A stretch of 10,388 bases of DNA from Hyphomicrobiales bacterium (GTDB lineage: Bacteria; Pseudomonadota; Alphaproteobacteria; Rhizobiales; JAUVMS01): contig JAUVMS010000069.1 of assembly GCA_030600135.1 (NCBI GenBank), positions 1 to 10,388 on the forward strand. The letters run 5' to 3'. Every line of letters starts with the position of its first letter. The first letter of the stretch is position 1. Both the position numbers and the translations under genes were made by a program. Positions 1-6,725 of the stretch are shown in pieces. Below the pieces are notes generated by a model. The model made no database searches. It saw nothing but the letters and a program-made list of their open reading frames with translations, and had not been told where the DNA came from.

Positions 1-124
1 CGGGCGCTAGTCCACGAGAATTAACCTTCCAAATCAATACCTTAAGCCAGTTGCTACAGTGCTGGCGAGACATGAACTCTCCGATGGCGGTGCGATTGGC
101 ACCCAAACTGTCCGTTGCAGGCAT
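1..124 (-). other. possible 5' fragment of a minus-strand gene running off the left edge (weak)
   Basis: An ATG at 122-124 on the minus strand opens a frame that stays open for about 41 codons to the window edge (begins MPATDSLGANRTAIGEF). It has no clear ribosome binding site and I do not recognise it. A competing plus-strand frame is also open from position 3 to a TAG at 147-149 (with an internal ATG at 72), and could be the tail of an upstream gene. Third-position GC is only about 50-57% in both, so codon use does not decide between them. About 40 open codons can occur by chance. If the minus frame is real, it would be divergent from the nitroreductase, with a shared regulatory region at 125-183. 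Confidence 0.2.
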
Positions 125-126
125 TG

Positions 127-159
127 TATACCGAGTAATCTTAATATAGCGAGTATATC
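127..159. repeat. short direct repeats before the nitroreductase gene, possible operator
   Basis: TATACCGAGTA at 127-137 and TATAGCGAGTA at 145-155 match at 10 of 11 positions and start 18 bases apart. The second copy overlaps a small inverted repeat, ATATA (144-148) and TATAT (154-158), around GCGAG. They lie 25-57 bases before the ATG at 184, where a regulator or RNA polymerase would bind. I assign no regulator. Confidence 0.3.
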
Positions 160-183
160 AATCAGTTGCAGCGGGTGGGCGCG

Positions 184-771
184 ATGACTTCTGAGGCTTT
201 GCGGTTACTATTGAGCCGGCGATCGGTGGTCGCCAACAAGCTCGGTGAGCCTGGCCCGGACGTGGACGAACTCGAGACCATTCTGCGAGCAGGTGCGCGA
301 GTGCCGGACCACAAAAAGCTGGTGCCGTGGCGCTTTATCATTTTCGAGGGTGAGGCGAGGGCGCAATTCGGCCGGCTCTTGGCGGGCATTTGTGCGCTCG
401 AGGAAAGCGAACCGCCGTCGGCCTTGCGGCTCGAGACCGAAGCCAATCGGTTTCTGCGCACACCCGTCGTTGTAGCCGTTGTTTCGGTGATCAGGGACAA
501 GCCTGGCGTGCCCGAGTGGGAGCAAATCCTGTCAGCGGGGGCGGTGTGTCAGAATATGCTGCTGGCGGCCAACGCCTCTGGTTATTCTGCGCAATGGATT
601 ACGGAGTGGTATGCCTTTAGCGACAATGTTCGATCCGTGCTCGGCCTTGCAAGCCACGAGCGTGTTGCTGGGTTCATCTACATCGGCACCGCACGGGAAG
701 CGCCGGCTGAACGAGATCGTCCCGCGCTCGAGGACATCGTGCAGCTTTGGTCCCCAGCCGAACTCTCGTAA
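184..771 (+). CDS. nitroreductase family protein (YdjA-like)
   Basis: This is a probable cytosolic FMN-dependent NAD(P)H oxidoreductase of 195 residues, a usual length for small YdjA-type nitroreductases. An N-terminal RRS motif (residues 12-14) and PDHKKLVPWRF (41-51) correspond to the family's FMN-phosphate-binding RRS and its 'PS/PDH..PWRF' segment. A helix rich in small residues follows (SAGAVCQNMLLAANASGY, 117-134), then a GFIYIGT strand (163-169), typical of the C-terminal half. A TTG six codons upstream (166) is in frame, but I chose the ATG at 184 because it aligns with the usual family start and has a weak GGGTGGG purine-rich stretch just before it. The natural substrate cannot be read from sequence. 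The next gene, 45 bases downstream on the same strand, is another flavin protein, so the two may form an operon. Confidence 0.85.
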   Translation: MTSEALRLLLSRRSVVANKLGEPGPDVDELETILRAGARVPDHKKLVPWRFIIFEGEARAQFGRLLAGICALEESEPPSALRLETEANRFLRTPVVVAVVSVIRDKPGVPEWEQILSAGAVCQNMLLAANASGYSAQWITEWYAFSDNVRSVLGLASHERVAGFIYIGTAREAPAERDRPALEDIVQLWSPAELS

Positions 772-816
772 TGAACTCAACCTCCCTCAACAACCGAATT
801 GAAAGTGTTTCGATCC

Positions 817-1416
817 ATGTTCTACGACGCCATTGAGAATAGGCATGGCTTGCCCCATGATCCGTTCAAATCACTGGTGGTGCCGCGACCCATTGGTTGG
901 GTTTCGACGCTGGCGCCCGACGGCGTGGTCAACTTGGCACCCTACAGTTTCTTCAATGCCGTCGGCGACAAGCCGCACTACGTGATGTTTTCCTCGGCCG
1001 GGGTTAAAGACAGCCAGCGCAATGCAGAAGCTACTGGCGAGTTTGTTTGCTCGATCGCGACCTGGGAGCTGCGTGACAAGATGAATGCGACCTCGGCTGG
1101 CGTCGGGCCCGAGGTGGATGAGTTTGCAATCTCGGGCCTGACGCCCGCGCCTTGCGAGTTGGTCGCTCCGCCTCGCGTCGCTGAAAGCCCGGTGGCGCTC
1201 GAATGCCGCTATCACCAAACCGTCGAGTTGCCGAGCAGTGACGGGATCACCAGTCACTACGCGATGGTGGTCGGCAAGGTTGTCGGTGTGCATATCGACG
1301 AACGAATTATCGTCGACGGCCTGGTGGACGTGACGCGGCTGCGGCCGATCGCTCGGCTCGGGTACATGCAGTACGCCGTCGTCGAGGAGGTGTTTGCCAT
1401 GAAGCGGCCCGGCTGA
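817..1416 (+). CDS. flavin reductase family protein (FMN-binding split barrel)
   Basis: The product is a 199-residue cytosolic protein with the FMN-binding split-barrel fold of the flavin reductase/DIM6-NTAB group. Diagnostic segments are PRPIGWVST (residues 23-31), NLAPYSFFNAV (39-49), a KDSQRNAEATGEFVCSI strand-helix region (64-80), and the terminal GYMQYAVVEEVF (182-193). Members either reduce free FMN with NAD(P)H to supply a partner enzyme or act on their own flavin-dependent substrate; the sequence does not say which. A TTG at 799 would add six residues, but neither site has a strong Shine-Dalgarno sequence and the ATG at 817 fits the family start (MFYDAIE). It lies 45 bases after the nitroreductase stop and probably shares its transcript. 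It is convergent with the membrane protein gene that ends at 1469. Confidence 0.87.
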   Translation: MFYDAIENRHGLPHDPFKSLVVPRPIGWVSTLAPDGVVNLAPYSFFNAVGDKPHYVMFSSAGVKDSQRNAEATGEFVCSIATWELRDKMNATSAGVGPEVDEFAISGLTPAPCELVAPPRVAESPVALECRYHQTVELPSSDGITSHYAMVVGKVVGVHIDERIIVDGLVDVTRLRPIARLGYMQYAVVEEVFAMKRPG

Positions 1417-1468
1417 GCGTTGAACTTGGCTTTCGGGGGCCTCATGATGGCCTAATGCGGGTTGGCGG

Positions 1469-2146
1469 CTAGTCTCCAATCACGTGCTTGCCAGCGATCA
1501 GCACGGCCAAGGGTACCGGTGCGACGGCAACCATCAAGGTGAGCAGGAATCCGGGGACGGAAAACAGACGGCTCATACCAGCAATCAAGGCAATGCCACC
1601 GCCGCCGCCAATCAGGGCGTTGCCGGGAATGTTGAGGATGATTGCAAGGGCGAGATAGCGGTGGCGAATGAGGCTCGGAATAATTTTCTTCGGGGCATGG
1701 GAGACGAGAACATCCAGGCGCTTTCTTCTGTCCATGCCCTCCAGTTGGCCGACCAATCGACTGGCTTTGAGGAGACCAAGGTCGTCGAGCAGCGTGCGCA
1801 GGACACCTTCGGGAATGAAGCGCCCAACAAAGAAGCTTAGGCTGAGGCCCGCGACAGTGCACACGTAAACCAGAGGGACGATCTTTGGACCCAGAATCAT
1901 GATGAGCGCCAGGCCGATTTCGACACCCGGTACAAACGGCAGCGCGAGCAGAACGGCATAGAGCACCGCGGATATCATGATCATGCGGTGGACGAGGTGT
2001 TCGTTGCTCGGCCGGATTTCAAGCTGGAGCTGCTCGACGAACCAACCAGTCACCACATTGGCGGCGGCGATAAACAGCACCAGGAGAATAATTTTTGCGA
2101 ACGTGCGCACTCGTCGGGCGGGGGTGGTGGAGTTTTCCGTTCGCAA
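1469..2146 (-). CDS. VTT/TVP38-like (SNARE-associated) inner-membrane protein
   Basis: This 225-residue protein has about five hydrophobic segments (near residues 17-38, 55-75, 80-108, 165-185 and 196-218). The segment PFVPGVEIGLAL (70-81), followed by a small-residue helix ending GLSLSFFVGR (100-109), resembles the PG.E...G...GR core of VTT/DedA-TVP38 proteins. A later glycine-rich re-entrant-like stretch, NIPGNALIGGGGGIALIAG (172-190), fits as well. Such proteins sit in the inner membrane and some act in lipid scrambling or membrane homeostasis; the role here is unknown. The start is uncertain. The first start after the upstream stop is a TTG (2144-2146) with no visible Shine-Dalgarno sequence; a GTG at 2108-2110 is an alternative. 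The reading frame continues directly from the upstream gene, with one TAG and five codons between them, so translation may depend on coupling to that gene. Confidence 0.65.
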   Translation of the reverse strand: MRTENSTTPARRVRTFAKIILLVLFIAAANVVTGWFVEQLQLEIRPSNEHLVHRMIMISAVLYAVLLALPFVPGVEIGLALIMILGPKIVPLVYVCTVAGLSLSFFVGRFIPEGVLRTLLDDLGLLKASRLVGQLEGMDRRKRLDVLVSHAPKKIIPSLIRHRYLALAIILNIPGNALIGGGGGIALIAGMSRLFSVPGFLLTLMVAVAPVPLAVLIAGKHVIGD

Positions 2147-2161
2147 CGCGGTGCCAACGTT

Positions 2162-2692
2162 CTAAGGGGTCGATGTTTTTGCCATCGCGTGGCGAAGCGT
2201 GCCCGCGAACCAAAACTCTTTCTTAACGGTCCAATACCATCGTTTTTTTGTCCACGTATAGATGCCGCTAATTCTTTCGTCCTTTATCGTACCTTTCCAG
2301 ATAATTGTCGCATCCGTTACCGGGCACCTTGTTTCGGTCTTGAAGACCATTTCGCCATTTTCGAAGCGGACCCAGTATGGGCTTTGGGGAAAGCCGCACT
2401 GCTCGCAGCTTTTGGATAGGAATGTACCCTTTTCGAATACCCAAGTATCCTCGCCAAGGGCATCCTTGCCGACAATCCCGAATTTGCCCGAAAAGACTTG
2501 CCCATCAAGTAGCGACGTTGCCTGGCCAGCTCGACTCTGCATGGCGCCCGCAGCAACCATGTCGCCCGCTTGCGCAGCGACAATGCAGCACACAGACATG
2601 ACGAAAGCTGTTGCGATCAATAATGCTGCAAGTGAGTTGGAGTTTTTGCCCGAGCGATAAACTGCGGGCTCGATACGCGTTGAACAGAACAT
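2162..2692 (-). CDS. exported hypothetical protein, probably beta-rich
   Basis: I do not recognise a named family. The 176-residue product has a long n-region, a hydrophobic stretch at residues 20-42 and a plausible signal-peptidase site after AAQA (39-42), so it is probably periplasmic or secreted. The mature part has alternating aromatic/polar strands (VFSGKFGIV, DTWVFEKGTFLS, YWVRFENGEMVFKTET, IIWKGTIKDERISGIYTW, EFWFAGTL), suggesting a compact beta barrel or sandwich of lipocalin-like style. Cys96 and Cys99 form a CxxC, with a third Cys at 123; these may form a disulfide or bind a metal. The ATG start is supported by an AGGAG nine bases upstream and a possible promoter at 2725-2753. It sits directly before the VTT-like membrane protein in the same frame, so the pair probably forms one transcription unit. 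Confidence 0.75.
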   Translation of the reverse strand: MFCSTRIEPAVYRSGKNSNSLAALLIATAFVMSVCCIVAAQAGDMVAAGAMQSRAGQATSLLDGQVFSGKFGIVGKDALGEDTWVFEKGTFLSKSCEQCGFPQSPYWVRFENGEMVFKTETRCPVTDATIIWKGTIKDERISGIYTWTKKRWYWTVKKEFWFAGTLRHAMAKTSTP

Positions 2693-2701
2693 AACGCGAC
2701 A

Positions 2702-2706
2702 CTCCT
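2702..2706 (-). promoter_or_regulatory. ribosome binding site of the exported hypothetical protein
   Basis: The minus strand reads AGAGGAGTG, with AGGAG nine bases before the ATG at 2692. It is one of the few strong Shine-Dalgarno sequences in the window and fixes this start. Confidence 0.6.
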
Positions 2707-2724
2707 CTAAGGGGAGATTATCCT

Positions 2725-2753
2725 ACGATAGTTCAAGTTGGGTATTGCTTCAA
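2725..2753 (-). promoter_or_regulatory. candidate sigma-70-type promoter for the 2692-1469 pair
   Basis: On the minus strand, TTGAAG (2753-2748) is followed by exactly 17 bases and TATCGT (2730-2725); each hexamer matches the consensus at four of six positions. A nearby GATAAT (2722-2717) is an alternative -10 box without a good -35. The rest of the gap 2693-2996 is AT-richer at 2720-2860 and holds no ORF, terminator or RNA gene that I can support. Confidence 0.3.
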
Positions 2754-2996
2754 CAAATCGTCATGTGTCGAATTCTTCTATTACCCATTTATCAGACAAC
2801 GCTCAGTATTCTCGACTGCATGCTCAAAATAACGCGCAATATTTGTGCACACTCAAAAGGTGCAACCAAACCATGGTGGTGTTGGTGGGGTTTGCGTCAT
2901 TCGCGTACCGTCTTGGTGTAAATGGCGCCGGCGATTGGGGCGAACTTCGTCTCAATCAACAAGGCGGTTCCGTTTCGTTCCAAACCGGCCGGTGGG

Positions 2997-3779
2997 CTAA
3001 TACCGAAACTGTTCCGCCAGCACCCGCTCGTCGAGGGCTCGACCTTGGTCGAACATCATGAACAGGTCGATGGATTGATCCTCTTCGACTTCGACGCCGG
3101 TGATAAAGCGGTATTCGGAGTGGTCGGCGACGGCGTTGACGGGGCGTTTGTCGTGCTCGAGAACCTCAATGCGGATATGGGCGCGATTGCTCAGGACCGC
3201 ACCGCGCCAGCGCCTTGGACGGAACGGACTAATTGGCGTCAGGGCAAGAAGGGGGGCGGCAATTGGCAAAATGGGACCGTGGGCTGAAAGATTGTAGGCG
3301 GTGGAGCCCGCCGGGGTGGCAACGAGGGCGCCGTCGCAAATCAGCTCGTCCATGCGGACCTTGCCGTCGATGGAAATCCTGAGCTTGGCGGCCTGGTAGG
3401 ACTGACGGAAAAGCGAGACCTCGTTGATGGCAAGGGCCTCGAAACTGGTGCCATCCCGGTCCTTCACGCGCATTCGCAAGGGGTGGATGACATTGATCTC
3501 GGCCTGCGAGAGGCGTGCGAGCAAATCGTCCTCACCATACTCGTTCATCAAAAAGCCGACCGAGCCACGATTGATGCCATAGATCGGGACCTTGGAATGC
3601 ATGTGGCTGTGCAGCGTCTGCAGCATCAGCCCGTCGCCTCCCAGCGCAATGATGGCATCGGCGGTTTCAGGCGCAACGTTGCCATAGCGCTCGGCGAGGC
3701 GGGTCCGAGCGGCGACGGCTTCCGGAGCGGTGCTTGCGACAAAGGCCAGCTTTCCGAAGGTTCTATTTGGTTCTGTCAT
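2997..3779 (-). CDS. nadK: NAD kinase
   Basis: This cytosolic enzyme phosphorylates NAD+ to NADP+ using ATP (or polyphosphate in some members) and sets the NADPH supply. The 260-residue product has the usual bacterial length and all hallmark motifs: GGDG at 47-50 with the catalytic Asp49, YGINRGSVGFLMNEY (67-81), the NE pair at 119-120, the NAD-binding block DGALVATPAGSTAYNLSAHG (149-168), and a late beta-sandwich Asp (ADH, 218-220). The ATG at 3777-3779 is used, though the Shine-Dalgarno sequence is poor. A TATGAT box at 3795-3800 (minus strand) is so near that a very short or absent leader is possible. The gene is divergent from the cyclic-nucleotide-binding gene. It stands alone on its strand, with a 304-base gap before the next minus-strand gene. 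Confidence 0.96.
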   Translation of the reverse strand: MTEPNRTFGKLAFVASTAPEAVAARTRLAERYGNVAPETADAIIALGGDGLMLQTLHSHMHSKVPIYGINRGSVGFLMNEYGEDDLLARLSQAEINVIHPLRMRVKDRDGTSFEALAINEVSLFRQSYQAAKLRISIDGKVRMDELICDGALVATPAGSTAYNLSAHGPILPIAAPLLALTPISPFRPRRWRGAVLSNRAHIRIEVLEHDKRPVNAVADHSEYRFITGVEVEEDQSIDLFMMFDQGRALDERVLAEQFRY

Positions 3780-3968
3780 CTTCGAGGATCAATCATCATA
3801 GCTGAGCCTTTTAGCGCAAGCTTGACGGCGTCGCACGGAAAACGCGCACGGAGCATGAGTAATCGTTTTGGCCTTTTTATCAGTGGGCACGATGGTCAAA
3901 ATTGCTGTGATCATGGTACTTTGCGACATGAGACATGCATTGTGCCCGACTTGGGCGAGTTTGAGCCG

Positions 3969-4337
3969 ATGATCGAATGCAAGATTGATTTTACGAGGTT
4001 CGCGGGCGCCGGCCTGCCATCGACCTATCACGAGCCGGACACCACAATTTTTCACGAGGGTTCGCTTGGCGGCGAGATGTACGTTGTGCAGTCGGGACGG
4101 ATCGAGCTGATGTGCGGCGGCAATGTTGTTTGCGTGGCGGAAGCAGGTGACATCTTCGGTGAGATGGCTCTAATCGATGGTTCGCAGCGCAGTGCGAGCG
4201 CGCGCACGCCGACCGGCTGCACGCTCGCGGCGATCAACGAGCAAGCGTTTCTGTTCATGGTCAAACAGCAGCCGTTCTTCGCCCTCGAGGTTATGCGGGT
4301 GATGGCGGCCCGCTTGCGGGAAATGAACACGCGTTAG
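3969..4337 (+). CDS. stand-alone cyclic-nucleotide-binding domain protein
   Basis: This 122-residue protein consists almost entirely of one cyclic-nucleotide-binding (Crp-like) domain and has no DNA-binding helix-turn-helix, so it is not a normal Crp/Fnr regulator. The phosphate-binding cassette looks intact: IFGEMALIDGSQRSASA places the canonical Gly64-Glu65 and Arg74-Ser75-Ala76 as in nucleotide-binding members. The C-terminal helix is VMRVMAARLREMN. The frame extends far upstream, but most of that is antisense to nadK. An ATG at 3855 would add 38 Cys/His-containing residues; I chose 3969 because the domain begins just after it. The SulP transporter gene begins 77 bases downstream and also ends in such a domain, so a joint role is likely. 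The ligand (cAMP, cGMP or other) cannot be decided. Confidence 0.82.
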   Translation: MIECKIDFTRFAGAGLPSTYHEPDTTIFHEGSLGGEMYVVQSGRIELMCGGNVVCVAEAGDIFGEMALIDGSQRSASARTPTGCTLAAINEQAFLFMVKQQPFFALEVMRVMAARLREMNTR

Positions 4338-4355
4338 GCGACAATTGGCGTCCCT

Positions 4356-4382
4356 CTGCGCACAAGCATAGTTTTTGCGCAG
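4356..4382. repeat. inverted repeat CTGCGCA-N13-TGCGCAG between the CNB and SulP genes
   Basis: A perfect 7-base inverted repeat (4356-4362 and 4376-4382) flanks a 13-base AT-rich spacer in the 77-base gap before the transporter start. The core TGCGCA is itself palindromic, and the two centres are 19 bases apart, close to two helical turns. It could be a paired operator or an RNA hairpin in the leader. No T-run follows it, so it is not a standard terminator. Confidence 0.4.
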
Positions 4383-4414
4383 CGACATAGGATTGATCTA
4401 TAAGCTCTCGGCGC

Positions 4415-6667
4415 ATGGCCACGCCGTCCTCGGCCTTGAATCTCTCGGAGCGCCCGACGTTGCACTATCTCACCCGATTGCCGTGGAAATTCAGACCGGA
4501 AAGCGGCGACATCGTTCGTGACGTGGTGAGTGGTGCCATTTCCGCATTGGTGACGATCGCCTTCTGCATTTCCTTCAGCGCGTTGATTTTTCAGGGCGAA
4601 TTGAAGGGCGGGCTCGGTCTCGGGTTGGCGGCACTCCTCATTGGATCGGCCGTCACGGGCACAATCGTCGCGTGCCTGACAACGTTGCCGCCGGCAGATG
4701 CCGGTCCTGATACGCCGGCGATCGCGGTTATGAGCGTGCTAGCGGCGACGGTTTCGAGCGCGATTCTGGCGCAAGGTGGGTCGACGGATTCGGCGATCAT
4801 CCACGTTTTGATGGCGATCTCGCTTAGCACCTTGTTGACCGGGATCATTTTGGCGGGGTTGGGCGCGCTCCGGCTCGGGCAGATGTTGCGGTTCGTGCCC
4901 TACCCGGTAATTGGAGGGTTTCTCGCGGCCTCGGGCTGGCTGTTGATCGCGGGTGCCGTCCAGGTCGTGACGGGGAACGGGTCCGATTTCGACGTGCTCG
5001 CCAACATGGTGTCAGCGCAAAATGGCCTCAAGCTCTTGATTGCAATTGGATTTGCCGTTGGTGTTTTGATTATGCGCCGGCGCTGGGGCGGTTTTGTCGT
5101 CTTGCCCATAACGTTCTTCATGGCAACGGGTGCCCTACAGCTCATTTTGCTTGCCTTCGGTTTTGGCTCGCAAAGCCACTGGTTCTTGCAAGGTGGGGTA
5201 AGCTCGCAGCTCTGGTGGCCCTATGGCTACGTGGTTTCGGGCGAGATCGATTGGCTGGTCATTCTTTCCGCCGCAGCAGAGATCGGCTCGGTCTGTGGGG
5301 TCACAGCCATTGCCTTGCTGCTAGACGTCTCGAGCCTCGAGGTGGCACGGGCCAAGAGCGCTGATCTCGATCGGGAGTTTGGCGCCAATGGTCTGGCCAA
5401 TGGTGTTGCGGCGCTGGTTGGCGGGGTGGCGGGCAATCTTTCACTTCAGGCTAGCGTTTTGCTGGAGGAGTCTGGCGGCGCATCGCGGCTATCGGGGATC
5501 TTTGCCGCACTCACCATCGCGCTCGTACTGTTGTCGGGGGCAAATGTGGCCGAACTGGTGCCGACGCCCATACTTGCCGGGCTGTTGATCTATCTCGGTT
5601 TCGTCATCCTGACGCAGGCGCTGATCCGATCACCAGCGGGACGGTCCTGGACGGATGCCGGGCTCGCCATTGCGATCATGCTGGTCATCGTTTGGTTCGG
5701 CTATCTGGTTGGCGTGGTTGCCGGCATGGCGGGAGCGTGCCTGTTGTTCGCGTTCAATTATAGTCGGGTCGGCGTGGTACAGCGCCACCTGACGCGATCG
5801 GTTTTTTCCTCCAATGTGGAGCGCGCCATCGAGCAGTCCCAGGCCTTGCAAGAATTCGGCCGAGCAATCCACATCTTCTGGCTCAACGGATTCATTTTTT
5901 TCGGCTCGTCCAATCGTGTGTTCGAGTACATCCGCCAGGTGGTCAATGAGCAAAAGAGCCCGCGCGTGCGTTACGTCGTGCTCGATTGCAAGGGGGTGCC
6001 GGGATTCGATACGTCAGCAGTACTGAGCCTCATCAAGCTGCGGAACTATTGCGAGGCGAACGATGTGGCAGTGGTGGTCGCGGGTTTGGAGCGAGACGTC
6101 GAGGGCCCGTTGAACGAGGCCGGTTTTTTTGGCGAGGAACCGGCGCCGAAGGCCTTTCATAGTCGCAACGAAGCGCTCGAATGGTGCGAAGATGGGCTAT
6201 TGAAGGACAAGGGGCTGGTCTCGGATCGCAGCGGTGAATTCGAGGAGTGGCTGTCGAACGAGTTGGGCTCGAGCGTCGATTGTACCTTGATCACAAAGTA
6301 TTTTGAACGTCGCCAAGTCTCGGCTGGGACGACGCTCTATCAAGAGGGTGAATCCTCCGACACGATCGACCTCATCGCCTCGGGGCGCATCGCAATTATG
6401 GTTCGCGGTGATGACGGTCAGGGGTTGCGTTTGCGGCGCATGGCAGGCCAAACGGTGGTTGGCGAAATGGGATTTTTCCGCAACCGGCCACGGGCCGCGT
6501 CGGTGGTGGCCGAGAGGAGTGGCGTGCTCTATACGCTGACGCGCGAAAAGTTCGACGAGTTGATGCGTGATGAGCCGGAATTCGGTGCGGCGTTCATGGG
6601 CTTCATCATTCGGGTGCTTGCCGATCGTATGGAGTTTGCAAATCGCGAGATCGCCGCGTTGGTGTAG
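4415..6667 (+). CDS. SulP (SLC26) anion transporter with STAS and cyclic-nucleotide-binding domains
   Basis: This 750-residue inner-membrane protein is a proton- or sodium-coupled anion carrier by family (sulfate, bicarbonate or dicarboxylate; the substrate is not readable here). Residues ~35-460 hold roughly 11-12 hydrophobic segments of the SulP core. A STAS domain follows at about 475-590, with LDCKGVPGFDTSAV at 523-536 and the usual D-T-S at 532-534. A complete cyclic-nucleotide-binding domain occupies about 630-735; its phosphate cassette is preserved, with Gly683-Glu684 and Arg693-Ala-Ala-Ser696. SulP-STAS is the common architecture; the extra C-terminal sensor is rarer and suggests allosteric control by a cyclic nucleotide. 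The ATG at 4415 lacks a clear Shine-Dalgarno sequence, so translation may be coupled to, or share a transcript with, the short CNB gene just upstream. No frameshift or truncation is seen. Confidence 0.92.
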   Translation: MATPSSALNLSERPTLHYLTRLPWKFRPESGDIVRDVVSGAISALVTIAFCISFSALIFQGELKGGLGLGLAALLIGSAVTGTIVACLTTLPPADAGPDTPAIAVMSVLAATVSSAILAQGGSTDSAIIHVLMAISLSTLLTGIILAGLGALRLGQMLRFVPYPVIGGFLAASGWLLIAGAVQVVTGNGSDFDVLANMVSAQNGLKLLIAIGFAVGVLIMRRRWGGFVVLPITFFMATGALQLILLAFGFGSQSHWFLQGGVSSQLWWPYGYVVSGEIDWLVILSAAAEIGSVCGVTAIALLLDVSSLEVARAKSADLDREFGANGLANGVAALVGGVAGNLSLQASVLLEESGGASRLSGIFAALTIALVLLSGANVAELVPTPILAGLLIYLGFVILTQALIRSPAGRSWTDAGLAIAIMLVIVWFGYLVGVVAGMAGACLLFAFNYSRVGVVQRHLTRSVFSSNVERAIEQSQALQEFGRAIHIFWLNGFIFFGSSNRVFEYIRQVVNEQKSPRVRYVVLDCKGVPGFDTSAVLSLIKLRNYCEANDVAVVVAGLERDVEGPLNEAGFFGEEPAPKAFHSRNEALEWCEDGLLKDKGLVSDRSGEFEEWLSNELGSSVDCTLITKYFERRQVSAGTTLYQEGESSDTIDLIASGRIAIMVRGDDGQGLRLRRMAGQTVVGEMGFFRNRPRAASVVAERSGVLYTLTREKFDELMRDEPEFGAAFMGFIIRVLADRMEFANREIAALV

Positions 6668-6725
6668 TGGGCGGTGCATGTTGCAATTGGTTGGGCGTGT
6701 CGAATACGAAAGCTTTCTTGAGCCT

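Noticed and set aside
21..45. TTAACC and TTAA near the left edge as a CtrA box
   Set aside because: The two TTAA halves are 17 bases apart rather than the 7 required.
1438..1452. GGCC-N7-GGCC between the convergent flavin reductase and VTT genes as a terminator
   Set aside because: The stem has only four pairs and no T-run follows on either strand.
871..1479. Minus-strand open frame of 202 codons across the flavin reductase
   Set aside because: The plus-strand frame has clear family motifs; this one is its antisense shadow.
2738..3061. Plus-strand frame of 107 codons in the gap before nadK
   Set aside because: It starts with TTG, lacks a ribosome binding site, overlaps nadK antisense, and resembles no protein I know.
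3483..3968. Long N-terminal extension of the cyclic-nucleotide-binding frame, including an ATG at 3855
   Set aside because: Positions 3483-3779 are antisense to a clear nadK gene, and the ATG at 3855 has no well-spaced ribosome binding site. The known domain starts just after the ATG at 3969.
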